From the IMG/VR virus record IMGVR_UViG_3300013111_000141, positions 1-64,000 of that record: 64,000 nt of DNA, one strand, 5' to 3'. The translations under genes and the position numbers were made by a program. The stretch is from a virus. This document shows positions 14,210 to 23,173 of the stretch, in pieces. Numbering within the stretch: the stretch's first letter is position 1; the number at the start of each line of letters is the position of its first letter. Below the pieces are notes generated by a model. The model was given only the letters and a program-made list of their open reading frames with translations. It was not told the origin of the DNA and searched no databases.

Positions 14210-16363
14210 TCACCTCAAATCTTTATCAAAATCATCTACCATGATTGCTTCATGTTCTAAAAGTCCATCTAATTCCCCTTTCAAATTAGATTCATATGCC
14301 TTTTCTAAAATGTTTAACGCATCCTTTGTATTAGATGATGTAAAAGTTTTATCTGTCAATCTATACCTTGCATCATGATGCAAGGTCAATCTAGACCTTG
14401 CATCAAATCCCAATGAAGATTTAAAACAATCAGGAACATTAACCACAGACTTCACCATTTTACTATTTAACTCATCTGAAACACCCCTATATCTTCTACC
14501 AAATGGGAATATCAAACGTCTTAATATAAACCCAATGAACTTTGAAGGATAATTATCTAAAATGTCCTCAAACGACTTTTGAATATTATATAATCCAGAT
14601 TCAGCACCCCACGTGGCATATAATATATCATTCTTCTTATCCATATCATCAGTATCTTCGTATCGTTTTAATACAGCAGATGTTATATACAATTCAGAAA
14701 ATGCATCTGCAAACCTACCAGATATCCTTTGTCGTTTCTTAAGATTAGAACCCAACACAGCTATACTTATATCAGATAACAATGCAAAGTTCTTCGATTC
14801 CAATTCAATACGTTTATAATATTTACCAATTTCACATGAAACGTCTTTCGGTTTGGATATAAACATACCACCAGTAATGTTATGATATAATGAACCAAAT
14901 ATATTACCAATAGTATATTTAATATGTCCTATTAACGCCTTATTAAATGCAATTGCATCATTACATTCGGCAGAAGTTACTTCATCTTTTATAAATGGAT
15001 GACACCTTAAAGATCCTTGAGAAAACACAATCAACGATCTCGTTAATATATTCGCACCCTCAACAGTATTAGCAATAGGTTGTGTTATATAATAATTCAA
15101 TAATAAATTATTAGGACCATCAGATATACCCTTACCGGCTAAAATATCCATACCATCAATAACACATTGACGCATCCTTTCAGTACATTGATATTTCAAC
15201 ATAGCAGAAATAACAGAAGGTTTCTCACCATTTACTATTGCCGTAGTGGTTAGATTACACGCAGCCTCTACAACATAACATTGTCCAATTATCCTAGACA
15301 ATGGTTCTTCAATACCTTCCATCTTGGAAATTGGAATTTTAAATTGTTTTCTTATCCTAGAATATGCAGTAGTAACTTTTAATGTATGTTTAATACCAGC
15401 CATAGATAATGATGGTAATGATATTGCCCTACCAGCCGCAAGACATGCCATTAACATTCGCCAACCCTTTCCTACACCATCAATTCCACCTATAACATGA
15501 TTCAATGGTAAAAATACATCTTTACCATAATTTGGTCCATTCATAAATGCTTGTCTAGCGGGATAATGTCTGCGTCCTATACAAACACCCTTAGTATCAG
15601 TTGGAACTAATACTAAACTTATACCACCAATAGGAGGTGAATCATCCGTCTCTTTCAATAACTCATCAGGATCTACAATATGACACGCAACACCAAGTAA
15701 TGTAGATACTGGTCCAAGTGTGATATATCGTTTTTCCCAATTTAATCTAATACCTAATACCCTTTCACCCTCATATTCCCCATATTCAACAACACCATAA
15801 TCTTCCATTGCCGCAGCATCTGAACCAGAATATGGTCCTGTTAATGCAAATGCTGGTATATCCTCACCTGATGCCAATGTAGGTAACCATTTATCTTTTT
15901 GTTCTTGTGTACCGAACTCATAAAGCAATTCACCAGGACCCAAAGAATTTGGAACCATAGTAGTAATTGCTAATGATATACTTCTTGATGCTAAAATTGA
16001 TATGATACACGATTGTGCATATGCTGAAAATTCCAAACCACCATATTCTTTCTTGATATTAAGCGCAAAAAAACCATTATCTTTTAAATAATTCCACACT
16101 TCAACTGGTAAATCTTTATGAGTGATATTAACATCCCAATCCGATACCATTTCACAAACAGTATCAACTTCAGAATTAATAAAATCGTGTTCTTCTTGTG
16201 TTAATTCAGTTTGTTCTGTATTTAATAATATATCCCAATTAGGTCTACCACTAAATAACTCTGATTCCCACCATACTGTGCCAGATTCTAATGCCTCTCT
16301 TTCTGTATCTGATATTTTTGGTAAAATCTTTTGAAATAATTTCATACCATATTCATTCATCAT
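14210..16363 (-). CDS. fadE: Acyl-CoA dehydrogenase, FadE type
   Basis: 717 residues. First step of beta-oxidation: FAD-dependent desaturation of acyl-CoA, passing electrons to ETF. SGTVWWESELFSGRPNW near residue 28 is typical of gammaproteobacterial FadE, as is the long C-terminal region beyond the ordinary 380-residue acyl-CoA dehydrogenase core. Visible are IKKEYGGL, ALTGPYSGSDAA (FAD/substrate loop, about 173-184), AGRAISLPS, and TVEGANILTRSLIVFSQGS, which holds the likely catalytic Glu. Escherichia coli FadE is about 814 residues with N-terminal membrane helices; this one starts after that region, so it is probably soluble. Expressed from the promoter at 19212-19240 with the VWA protein. 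No ETF gene is seen, so host ETF would be needed. Confidence 0.93.
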   Translation of the reverse strand: MMNEYGMKLFQKILPKISDTEREALESGTVWWESELFSGRPNWDILLNTEQTELTQEEHDFINSEVDTVCEMVSDWDVNITHKDLPVEVWNYLKDNGFFALNIKKEYGGLEFSAYAQSCIISILASRSISLAITTMVPNSLGPGELLYEFGTQEQKDKWLPTLASGEDIPAFALTGPYSGSDAAAMEDYGVVEYGEYEGERVLGIRLNWEKRYITLGPVSTLLGVACHIVDPDELLKETDDSPPIGGISLVLVPTDTKGVCIGRRHYPARQAFMNGPNYGKDVFLPLNHVIGGIDGVGKGWRMLMACLAAGRAISLPSLSMAGIKHTLKVTTAYSRIRKQFKIPISKMEGIEEPLSRIIGQCYVVEAACNLTTTAIVNGEKPSVISAMLKYQCTERMRQCVIDGMDILAGKGISDGPNNLLLNYYITQPIANTVEGANILTRSLIVFSQGSLRCHPFIKDEVTSAECNDAIAFNKALIGHIKYTIGNIFGSLYHNITGGMFISKPKDVSCEIGKYYKRIELESKNFALLSDISIAVLGSNLKKRQRISGRFADAFSELYITSAVLKRYEDTDDMDKKNDILYATWGAESGLYNIQKSFEDILDNYPSKFIGFILRRLIFPFGRRYRGVSDELNSKMVKSVVNVPDCFKSSLGFDARSRLTLHHDARYRLTDKTFTSSNTKDALNILEKAYESNLKGELDGLLEHEAIMVDDFDKDLR

Positions 16364-16374
16364 AAATCATACCT

Positions 16375-16545
16375 CTAAAATAAAATAAAATCTACCACCC
16401 ATACTATTATATATAACATTAATGGTATACCAAATGTCAATACAGACATCCAAACCGACTTAGTAACAGATTTACACAACCCATTACATTGATAATTAAT
16501 CTTTTCCCATATTCTCTCCATCCTTGACTGTACTATTTCGTTCAC
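16375..16545 (-). CDS. Small membrane protein, 56 aa (GTG start)
   Basis: Reads (M)NEIVQSRMERIWEKINYQCN, then one or two hydrophobic stretches (VWMSVLTFGIPLMLYIIVWV) to the C-terminus. Starts at GTG behind GGAGAAGAAAGAAA, inside the 3' end of the previous small gene. Directly ahead of fadE. Unknown. Confidence 0.55.
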   Translation of the reverse strand: MNEIVQSRMERIWEKINYQCNGLCKSVTKSVWMSVLTFGIPLMLYIIVWVVDFILF

Positions 16546-16663
16546 TTTCTTTCTTCTCCGTTTTTTGTTTATTGTTAAATATGATATCCCAATTATCTCT
16601 ATATTTTTTGTTATTTATTTTAGATTTTATAGAATCTCCTGTTATATCATTCTTCGTTGTCAT
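16496..16663 (-). CDS. Small charged phage protein, 55 aa
   Basis: MTTKNDITGDSIKSKINNKK with YRDNWDIIFNNK following. The GDSIxS and YRDNWDxIF words recur in small proteins of many phages. Charged and probably soluble. Overlaps both neighbours. Confidence 0.65.
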   Translation of the reverse strand: MTTKNDITGDSIKSKINNKKYRDNWDIIFNNKQKTEKKESERNSTVKDGENMGKD

Positions 16664-16898
16664 TTTCTATTTTTCTTTTTAATTTGTCGCGCTTCCGTTT
16701 AAGAGATTTAATCTCTCGTTTTAATTCTTTCACTTCATCCAAATACCCGTTTGCATCATTTATATCACCACATTTAGCCTCCATACGATTACCAATGCTC
16801 TGTAATTCCTCTAGTAATCCCATAACAATTGAAAAGTTTCGTGTTTTATAACAAGATCGCAATTCATCTATCACGGTACAGAAATATCTATTTGTCAT
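16647..16898 (-). CDS. Coiled-coil protein, 83 aa
   Basis: MTNRYFCTVIDELRSCYKTR, then a long heptad-like Lys/Glu/Leu helix (VKELKREIKSLKRKRDKLKRK). GGGGGGAAATT precedes the ATG. Structural or DNA-binding helix protein of unknown role. Confidence 0.6.
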   Translation of the reverse strand: MTNRYFCTVIDELRSCYKTRNFSIVMGLLEELQSIGNRMEAKCGDINDANGYLDEVKELKREIKSLKRKRDKLKRKIENDNEE

Positions 16899-16989
16899 AA
16901 TTTCCCCCCCTTTCTTTCAATTTTTTATACTCAATATATCCCCAAAACAGATAGAATACATCCTCATCCATCCAAATTTCTTTTTTCAT
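16888..16989 (-). CDS. Tiny protein, 33 aa
   Basis: MKKEIWMDEDVFYLFWGYIE followed by YKKLKERGGNYDK. Its 3' end provides the purine-rich ribosome binding site of the next gene, so translation may serve coupling. Low certainty as a functional protein. Confidence 0.45.
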   Translation of the reverse strand: MKKEIWMDEDVFYLFWGYIEYKKLKERGGNYDK

Positions 16990-16990
16990 A

Positions 16991-19180
16991 TTAAGCAACC
17001 ATCCTTGCAAATTCTTGTGCAATTAACTTGTTAGATTTCTTGTTCTTTTGGAACTTTTTAAAATCACGTTTGATTGTATTCATTCTCTTACGATCTGTTG
17101 TAAACAAAGGATCATCATCAGCAACTGTTACAAATTCATCATCTTCTGCCTGTAACCGTTTATCATGAACCACAATGTAACGGTCATAAAACTCATTATC
17201 CGAATCAATTTTATCATGAACAATATATCCTAATTTTGGATTAACCATTTTACGATATGATGTTAAGAAAAAACCAATCACATTATATCGTTTTCGTAAT
17301 GCATCAAACATCGCCTTTTGATATAGTTTAGTTCTTGAATTATATGAATAAATACCACCTACATTCGCCTCAAGTCTACCATAACCTTCAACATCGAAAA
17401 CTACAACCTTTTGATCACCATAACCTAGACTTTTAGTTCTGATATCTTGTGCCTGACCATCAGTTAGGAAAACAACATTCATTTTTTCAGTATTATGTTT
17501 CTTAACAAAATCATCAGCAAGAATTAATGAGTATGCAGCAGTTTCAATTAATGGTGTTCCACCCATTGAAAACAGTTTCTCTTTCATCCAAGCATTACCA
17601 CCTGTCAATGTTTCAGAAGAAAACATAACTCGTTGAGTCATATTGTTCTGTTTACTCGTTGTCCAACTAGAATCAGCAATCTTAATCATTCCTAATGCAT
17701 AATTAGCAATATCATATTTACCATATTCTCCATTTTTACCAAACATATTTCTTTTGCCATTATCTTTCCATTTTTTACCATTAGTAGTAAATGTATATAA
17801 TTCATATGGAATACCAACTCGTTTGGCAAACATAATCAAAATAACAGACTGTTTTACGGTTTCATATAAACGACCCCACATAGAACTAGAGAAATCAACA
17901 TACATCAATAATCCGTGATTCTTAGCATCAGGAAATGACATGATTGACTTGAAAATATGATCATCTAACTTATATTGCCACAATTTATCCACATCAATTG
18001 AACCACTTGTAGACTGTCTTGCCTTTCTTGATTCCATTGCAGATTTACGAAGTTCAAATTGTTGAACCATAGCATTTACTGCGGGTTTAACATCACGAAT
18101 AAACTCTTTATATCTTACATTAATGAACTCATCATGATAAATTTGCATAGCGGGTTGATTATTCTTCATTTCTAAGAATTCAGTATAACTTCTCTCCACC
18201 TCTTCATCAGTATATAAAAACTCATTAACCAATTGTTCCTTTGTGAATTTAAGATATGAAGTACCACTACCCTCATTAATCATCTTATTTTCATTCTTTC
18301 TAAATGCATCGTCAGTAACAGAATGATATGGGTCTTCACCAGTAGTATCACCAGTATCAGAAAGTCCACCACCAGAAGAGGAAGAAATATTATCTTCTTC
18401 AACACTATTATCATAAGAATCATTAGCATTAGCATCAGTATCAGAATAACCAGATTCTAATGAGTCATCACCATCTTCTGAAGCTTCAGTATCACCAACT
18501 TCAGAATTTAAACTTTCAGATAATCCAGAAGAATCTTCTGTCTCATCGGAATCTTCTGAATCACCAGAACCATCACTTGATTGTTGCTGCTGTTGTGGTT
18601 GCTGCTGTTGTGGTTGCTGCTGTTCATCAAGAAACTCCATCAATTCACGTGAAACTCTAACTGTATCATCCCAAGTATCAATTTCAAATACTTTAGCCAT
18701 CATGACAGATTCTTTAAATGAAAACTTAATATCAATAGTTTTTGATAACTTAGCCTTCAAATTCAATCTATCAAGAAATCCCAAAGTATCAACATCAACA
18801 TCTTTAATACCAAAGAAATTATCTGCAACTAAATGACGATATCCTTTTAGGAAATCATTAATTAATCCAGGATAAAATTCACGAACAAGACGTTCAATAC
18901 GAACATCTTCAACAATATTTAAAATAGAATGTGGTATATCTTCAATATCAGGTAATAACTTATTTATACTCTCATCATGACTGAAAATACTAGGTGTATA
19001 TAATGCATGTCCAACCTCATGTCCAATGAACAGAGTGGCAGCATCTTTATATTCTTCTTTCAATAATGGCAATCTAAGAATACGATTAGTAGGGTCAAAT
19101 GAAGCAGTTCTAAAATTACCCTCAATAACTTCTAAATCTTCTCTTGCCATTAATTTGGAAAGTAGTGAAGTGTTTAACAT
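16991..19180 (-). CDS. CobT-like protein: HExxH metallopeptidase region plus VWA domain
   Basis: 729 residues. An N-terminal zinc-peptidase signature FIGHEVGHALYTP (HEVGH, about 52-56) is followed by helices. A Gln-rich run and a long Ser/Asp/Glu-rich linker span about 193-290. The C-terminal VWA domain has the MIDAS motif YVDFSSSMW (about 424-432), the MIDAS Thr in SMGGTPLIET and a late FLTDGQ. This is the domain order of CobT-like partners of MoxR/CobS AAA+ ATPases (6833-7972). Known pairs remodel or load metal cofactors onto a target enzyme. The HExxH at the start is an unusual extra that suggests the substrate may also be cut. GAGGT precedes the ATG; the gene follows its own promoter. Confidence 0.8.
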   Translation of the reverse strand: MLNTSLLSKLMAREDLEVIEGNFRTASFDPTNRILRLPLLKEEYKDAATLFIGHEVGHALYTPSIFSHDESINKLLPDIEDIPHSILNIVEDVRIERLVREFYPGLINDFLKGYRHLVADNFFGIKDVDVDTLGFLDRLNLKAKLSKTIDIKFSFKESVMMAKVFEIDTWDDTVRVSRELMEFLDEQQQPQQQQPQQQQQSSDGSGDSEDSDETEDSSGLSESLNSEVGDTEASEDGDDSLESGYSDTDANANDSYDNSVEEDNISSSSGGGLSDTGDTTGEDPYHSVTDDAFRKNENKMINEGSGTSYLKFTKEQLVNEFLYTDEEVERSYTEFLEMKNNQPAMQIYHDEFINVRYKEFIRDVKPAVNAMVQQFELRKSAMESRKARQSTSGSIDVDKLWQYKLDDHIFKSIMSFPDAKNHGLLMYVDFSSSMWGRLYETVKQSVILIMFAKRVGIPYELYTFTTNGKKWKDNGKRNMFGKNGEYGKYDIANYALGMIKIADSSWTTSKQNNMTQRVMFSSETLTGGNAWMKEKLFSMGGTPLIETAAYSLILADDFVKKHNTEKMNVVFLTDGQAQDIRTKSLGYGDQKVVVFDVEGYGRLEANVGGIYSYNSRTKLYQKAMFDALRKRYNVIGFFLTSYRKMVNPKLGYIVHDKIDSDNEFYDRYIVVHDKRLQAEDDEFVTVADDDPLFTTDRKRMNTIKRDFKKFQKNKKSNKLIAQEFARMVA

Positions 19181-19211
19181 TTAATTTACCTCTTTATTAA
19201 CTTATATAGAG

Positions 19212-19240
19212 AGTATATCATACTTTAACCGATATGTCAA
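19212..19240 (-). promoter_or_regulatory. Early sigma70-type promoter
   Basis: TTGACA (19235-19240), 17-nt spacer ending AAAGTATGA, TATACT (19212-19217). Shares the AAAGTATGA word with the repeat promoters. It drives the VWA protein, fadE, purN, ald and methylase run. Confidence 0.88.
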
Positions 19241-19253
19241 GAACTATTTTCAT

Positions 19254-19700
19254 TTATTTCATAAAATCGGTAAGTTTTGGTTGACCAAACCATTTCATCA
19301 TCAATTGATGTTCCTCATCTGTCTGTTCTTCTAATTTAATACATGGGTGCAACATATCACCCATAATAATATTACCACCACCAATCCTTCTTTTACATAA
19401 ATCAACATTATCACGCATAATATCAACACCATAAAGAGTAGACAAAGCAACAGTCAATTCAATTCCATTCTCTAATTTCTTTATTAAAACTTCCCCTAAA
19501 AATTGTCCATCACCACACGCAGGATCAATGAAGGTTTTCGTGGAATCAACAAACAATTCTTCTGGTAAAGAATCTAACATTTTCTGTACTAATTCAGTTG
19601 GTGTAAAATACTCGGCAGTTGATTGTATTCTTTGTTCATCCCTTTCTATTTGACTCATGTAAGAATGATTACGGACTCTATTTTTAATTTGATCTAACAT
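19254..19700 (-). CDS. DNA adenine methylase, SAM-binding half (motifs X and I-III)
   Basis: 148 residues. Contains TAEYFTP (motif X region, about 29-35), DPACGDGQFLGEVL (motif I SAM site, about 62-75), LYGVDIMRDNV (motif II) and a GDML motif III. It stops just before where the catalytic NPPF would follow. That motif opens the partner gene at 19684-20619. The two products together contain a complete gamma-type N6-adenine methylase, split between motifs III and IV with the gene order reversed. Confidence 0.85.
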   Translation of the reverse strand: MLDQIKNRVRNHSYMSQIERDEQRIQSTAEYFTPTELVQKMLDSLPEELFVDSTKTFIDPACGDGQFLGEVLIKKLENGIELTVALSTLYGVDIMRDNVDLCKRRIGGGNIIMGDMLHPCIKLEEQTDEEHQLMMKWFGQPKLTDFMK

Positions 19701-20619
19701 AATTCCTTTCTTCGACTTTTAATCCAAAGTGATCATACATCTCTTCATCTGACATTTTTTTATCTAAAGGGATGTCTGGCAAAGAACCAAATACTTTTTC
19801 ATTACCAAAACCACACCATTTAGCAGTTTTAAAAATATACTTAAATAGTTTAAGATTAAGATTATGCGCTAAATTTTTCCCTTTATCCTCAGTGTCTACT
19901 TCTATATAATATCCCATATCGGTTATACCCAATTCCCCATCATCATAAAATGGTTTCGTGTAACCGCTCCTAGACCACATAACTTTTTTACTGTCAGCAA
20001 AAGTCTGTCTTTTAGAAGAATACCAAATTTGTTTATTAGTATGTAATACTGGATAAATGTGTTTACACGTTTTAATCTTACTCAAACTAGAGTTAAGATT
20101 CTTTTCGCGGCGTGTCTTTTTGTTCTTTAATTTTATTACATTCCATAACAAAATATTATGACAGGTTACATAATCTTTTTCCACCTTTAATTTATTTTTG
20201 GTGTTAAAAATTACTTTCTGATGAATAGAATAAGATTTCTCACAAAAATCATTTGGTAAATAAAAAACAGTATCATCTAACTTTATATTAAAATCTCCAT
20301 CATCGGTGTAGATTTTTGACATATCACCATCATCGGTAGTATTCCAAATATTATAATTCGCAAAGGAAGATCCTACTGTCGGAAAATATTTTCCCGTGTC
20401 CAAATGTAATTCTGTGAGTTTCTTATCCTTAAATAATTGTAATATTTTACTACTAGGACTCTGAAAGCTAGAAGGAGAAACCTGACACAATACACCATCT
20501 TCTTTGAGTAAAGAATCAAAGCTCAATCGTGTAAAGTCAATCCATAATTTATGTTGAGTTTTACCCCGATCTGTAGTATCTTGGAATGGTGGATTTGCAA
20601 CAACAACATCAAATTTCAT
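19684..20619 (-). CDS. DNA adenine methylase, catalytic/target-recognition half (motif IV)
   Basis: 311 residues. It opens MKFDVVVANPPFQDT: catalytic motif IV (NPPF) lies within the first 12 residues, where an intact gamma-type enzyme would have it 150-200 residues in. The rest looks like motifs V-VIII (LLKEDGVLCQVSPSSF, NYNIW) and a target-recognition domain. It lacks any SAM motif I, which is supplied by 19254-19700, whose start overlaps this gene's end by 17 nt. Probably an obligate heterodimer protecting host-type sites from the nuclease upstream. Confidence 0.85.
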   Translation of the reverse strand: MKFDVVVANPPFQDTTDRGKTQHKLWIDFTRLSFDSLLKEDGVLCQVSPSSFQSPSSKILQLFKDKKLTELHLDTGKYFPTVGSSFANYNIWNTTDDGDMSKIYTDDGDFNIKLDDTVFYLPNDFCEKSYSIHQKVIFNTKNKLKVEKDYVTCHNILLWNVIKLKNKKTRREKNLNSSLSKIKTCKHIYPVLHTNKQIWYSSKRQTFADSKKVMWSRSGYTKPFYDDGELGITDMGYYIEVDTEDKGKNLAHNLNLKLFKYIFKTAKWCGFGNEKVFGSLPDIPLDKKMSDEEMYDHFGLKVEERNYVRSN

Positions 20620-21761
20620 TCAAATAAACCAGATTTTCCAAAATCTACATATGTATTTACAGAAGTAGAAATCTCTTTGGATTTTTTAGGTCTAAGTTCT
20701 CCCCACTCCAACTCAAGTCCTTCTTTTTCGTGATACCGTTTTCCATCATAAACATCTTTTGTATTATCTCCTTTATACCAACAACCATTACTGTTAAGAG
20801 TAAATGGAATATCAATTTCTAAAATAATTTCATCACCAGATTTAAACTCAAATCTGATATTTTTTGCATGACGAAAATAATTTAACTCACAAATAGGAAT
20901 TGTTGACAACATTGTTTTAAATCGTTTATTAACTAGAGTGTTGAGATATTGATTTCCATTATTTCCACCAAAAGCAAGAAGTTCTTCTACACCATCAATA
21001 CCAGACATTTTCACAACACGATTGTAGATTAAATTATCGGGAACATGATTTTTTAAGAAGTTATAAGCTATATCTGCACCTTTGTTACCTATTTCATAAC
21101 AAGAAGATTCCCACCTAGTTTTATCAAAAAACTTATGAGTAGTGGAATTAACAAATTCTTCTTTCATAGTATCTTGTAGTTTCTTTAAATCTCGAAGAGC
21201 CTCAACCGCGGACATTCCATTTTTTTTCTCAACAATCTTATCTCTTTTATTGCCAGAACCACGAAATCTAGTACCATCATCAGGATTTATAAACATTCCA
21301 ACTCCATCAGACTTAAAAAGAAAATTCATGATAAATGAATTATAAGTTCCACTACACACTTGAGGTCTTTTCATACTACCTTCATAGTTTTTCAGAGAAA
21401 AGGAAATTACTTTCTCTTTATTATCAGTAGTAACAACAATAATAAAATCTCCCTTCATATTTAAATCACGATATTCTTTCTCAACATCAAAGACATTAAA
21501 GGTAGAATTTGGAAAAGTATCAATCAATTCAGATACAAATGTCGGTGCCCACTTTACACAATTTTTATAATAATTAGTTTTAGATAACCCCCTAATACCT
21601 TTAAGTTTTGGGTGATTATCTAAATGATCTAATAAATCTTTTTTTATAGACTCTGATGTGTTTTCAGTAGCAACCCCATTTTTCTCAATTTCATCTTCAA
21701 TAATCCAAACCATCACTTTTTCACACGCATCTGATCTTAAATGTGCAACTGTGTTTGTCAT
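20616..21761 (-). CDS. Putative type II restriction endonuclease
   Basis: About 381 residues from the ATG giving MTNTVAHLRSDACEKVM (GGTG upstream; an earlier ATG lacks a site). KGDFIIVVTTDN..VISFSLKNYEG near residues 103-124 fits a PD-(D/E)xK core (D, then SxK). FGGNNGNQYLNTLV follows later. It leads the three-gene cassette with the split methylase and starts from the promoter at 21795-21823, so a restriction-modification system is the natural reading. The nuclease family is otherwise unrecognised, so substrate is unknown. Confidence 0.7.
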   Translation of the reverse strand: MTNTVAHLRSDACEKVMVWIIEDEIEKNGVATENTSESIKKDLLDHLDNHPKLKGIRGLSKTNYYKNCVKWAPTFVSELIDTFPNSTFNVFDVEKEYRDLNMKGDFIIVVTTDNKEKVISFSLKNYEGSMKRPQVCSGTYNSFIMNFLFKSDGVGMFINPDDGTRFRGSGNKRDKIVEKKNGMSAVEALRDLKKLQDTMKEEFVNSTTHKFFDKTRWESSCYEIGNKGADIAYNFLKNHVPDNLIYNRVVKMSGIDGVEELLAFGGNNGNQYLNTLVNKRFKTMLSTIPICELNYFRHAKNIRFEFKSGDEIILEIDIPFTLNSNGCWYKGDNTKDVYDGKRYHEKEGLELEWGELRPKKSKEISTSVNTYVDFGKSGLFE

Positions 21762-21794
21762 AATATTCACCATTCATAATTAACTTATACCCCA

Positions 21795-21823
21795 ATTATC
21801 TCATACTTTCATCTAATTGTCAA
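21795..21823 (-). promoter_or_regulatory. Early sigma70-type promoter for the restriction-modification cassette
   Basis: TTGACA (21818-21823), 17-nt spacer ending AAAGTATGA, GATAAT (21795-21800). Confidence 0.88.
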
Positions 21824-21831
21824 TCTTTATT

Positions 21832-22704
21832 TTATAAAAATTCATCCAGTGTTGATACGTTACTCTTATAATTCGTCAATAATAATTCTTTCCTTTCCTT
21901 TTGATCCTCCCCATATTTCTTAGTACTTACCATAGTGTATGTAAGATCCCATTCCGTCTGATTCCATGTACTAAACCATTCACGGAGAGTTGGGTTAGAA
22001 TTATATGTAATCATACATTTATTGCCAGACTTTGATACCTTTTCATAGAATTCTCTGTGATCAAATCCTTTGTGCATATCTCCATCCTTTCCATATAAAG
22101 CATCCTTGATATCATATGGTGGATCTAGAAATAGAAATACATTTGGATCATCATCAATCAATTCAGAATAATCTAGGTTCGTGATTTTCCAGTTCTTGAT
22201 AATCTTTCCATAAGTCATCAGAGATTCTATTACCCTAAAGTTGAAACAATCTCTCATTGCCCATGTGGACATAGTACCCCTTTCAGTTAAACCAGAGAAA
22301 GACATTCTATTCATTGCATACCACCTCCACCCAACCTCAAATGGGTCTGTCTGATCTCCTATCTCTGCTCTGATTTCCTGGAAAAATCCACGACTCTTAT
22401 CCACATCATCGCCTACTGATTCCTTCTTTTTCTTTAAAATATTGACTAATTGTTCGGTATCGCTCTGCAATGTAATCCAGAAATAATATAGATTCTGGTA
22501 CTTATCATTTATATGAATGGGAATATTTGGGAATAAACGTGCAAATGCCAAGGCAGGAGAACCCCCACCACCGAAAGCATCTCGATACTGGGTAATTTCC
22601 TGTATGTTAGATGGAAGTTTGGTATCATGAAACAGATACTTCATTGCCTTTGATTTACCACCTGGATACCTGAGTGGTGTTTTATAGTTGTTTAATGATC
22701 TCAC
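21832..22704 (-). CDS. dam: Dam-type N6-adenine DNA methylase (D12 class)
   Basis: 290 residues. SAM site LRYPGGKSKAMKYL (about 11-24), FGGGGSPALAFAR, and catalytic FLDPPYDIKD (about 191-200) are the D12-class signatures of T4 Dam, which methylates A in GATC. The start is a GTG that overlaps the upstream stop (TAGTG). Likely protects phage DNA. Length fits. Confidence 0.92.
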   Translation of the reverse strand: MRSLNNYKTPLRYPGGKSKAMKYLFHDTKLPSNIQEITQYRDAFGGGGSPALAFARLFPNIPIHINDKYQNLYYFWITLQSDTEQLVNILKKKKESVGDDVDKSRGFFQEIRAEIGDQTDPFEVGWRWYAMNRMSFSGLTERGTMSTWAMRDCFNFRVIESLMTYGKIIKNWKITNLDYSELIDDDPNVFLFLDPPYDIKDALYGKDGDMHKGFDHREFYEKVSKSGNKCMITYNSNPTLREWFSTWNQTEWDLTYTMVSTKKYGEDQKERKELLLTNYKSNVSTLDEFL

Positions 22705-22883
22705 TATTTCAACACCGTCACATTTCCCTCAATAACCTTTACTGTGTTTTCTTGTCTCCACGTATATCTGTCATCAAATTTATGTCCACATTTTTTATAA
22801 TCATCCCACTTCATACATAAAATATCCTCTGTCAATTTCCCACCACCTTCACCTTCAATTATCGGTTGTATCATCATTCCCAT
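22704..22883 (-). CDS. Hypothetical protein with possible Cys/His site, 59 aa
   Basis: MGMMIQPIIEGEGGGKLTED, then CMKWDDYKKCGHKFDDRYTW, where two Cys and a His are close together. Small soluble protein, coupled to dam. Function unknown. Confidence 0.55.
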   Translation of the reverse strand: MGMMIQPIIEGEGGGKLTEDILCMKWDDYKKCGHKFDDRYTWRQENTVKVIEGNVTVLK

Positions 22884-22893
22884 ATTTCACCCG

Positions 22894-23100
22894 TCATACT
22901 TCGATACTATTCTTCGTAACCAAAGGAAGAATAATATCCTTATTATCAAAAATATGAATCTTCTCCAATAATCTAGAAGTCCATACTACCAAAATTATTA
23001 ATGATAAAAATAAAGATATAATAATAACTAATTTATAATCAGCCCAACCAATATCAGAATCAATATAGTGTATTCGATTATTTTTCGTCCGTGTAATCAT
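22894..23100 (-). CDS. Single-span membrane protein, 68 aa
   Basis: Polar N-terminus (MITRTKNNRIHYIDSDIGWA), one long hydrophobic helix (LVIIISLFLSLIILVVW) at about 24-40, and a polar tail. AAAGGAG lies ahead of the ATG. First gene after the promoter at 23141-23169. Confidence 0.6.
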   Translation of the reverse strand: MITRTKNNRIHYIDSDIGWADYKLVIIISLFLSLIILVVWTSRLLEKIHIFDNKDIILPLVTKNSIEV

Positions 23101-23140
23101 AAATACTCCTTTTTTATAAAGTTGTATTACTATTTATACT

Positions 23141-23169
23141 ATAATAACACATTGTCACGGAATTGTCAA
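23141..23169 (-). promoter_or_regulatory. Early sigma70-type promoter with overlapping TATAAATA
   Basis: TTGACA (23164-23169), 17-nt spacer ending GTGT, TATTAT (23141-23146), extended TGT. A TATAAATA late-type octamer lies just downstream at 23131-23138, so the dam run might be transcribed both early and late. Confidence 0.82.
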
Positions 23170-23173
23170 GCCT

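Noticed and set aside
16410-16440. TTGACA-like box inside a small membrane gene
   Set aside because: No acceptable -10 at 17 nt; it lies in coding sequence and lacks the TGn word shared by the twelve accepted promoters.
18590-18630. CAG/CAA-type repeat that might be a CRISPR or microsatellite element
   Set aside because: It encodes the Gln-rich linker of the VWA protein; no spacers, and no CRISPR array is visible anywhere in the window.
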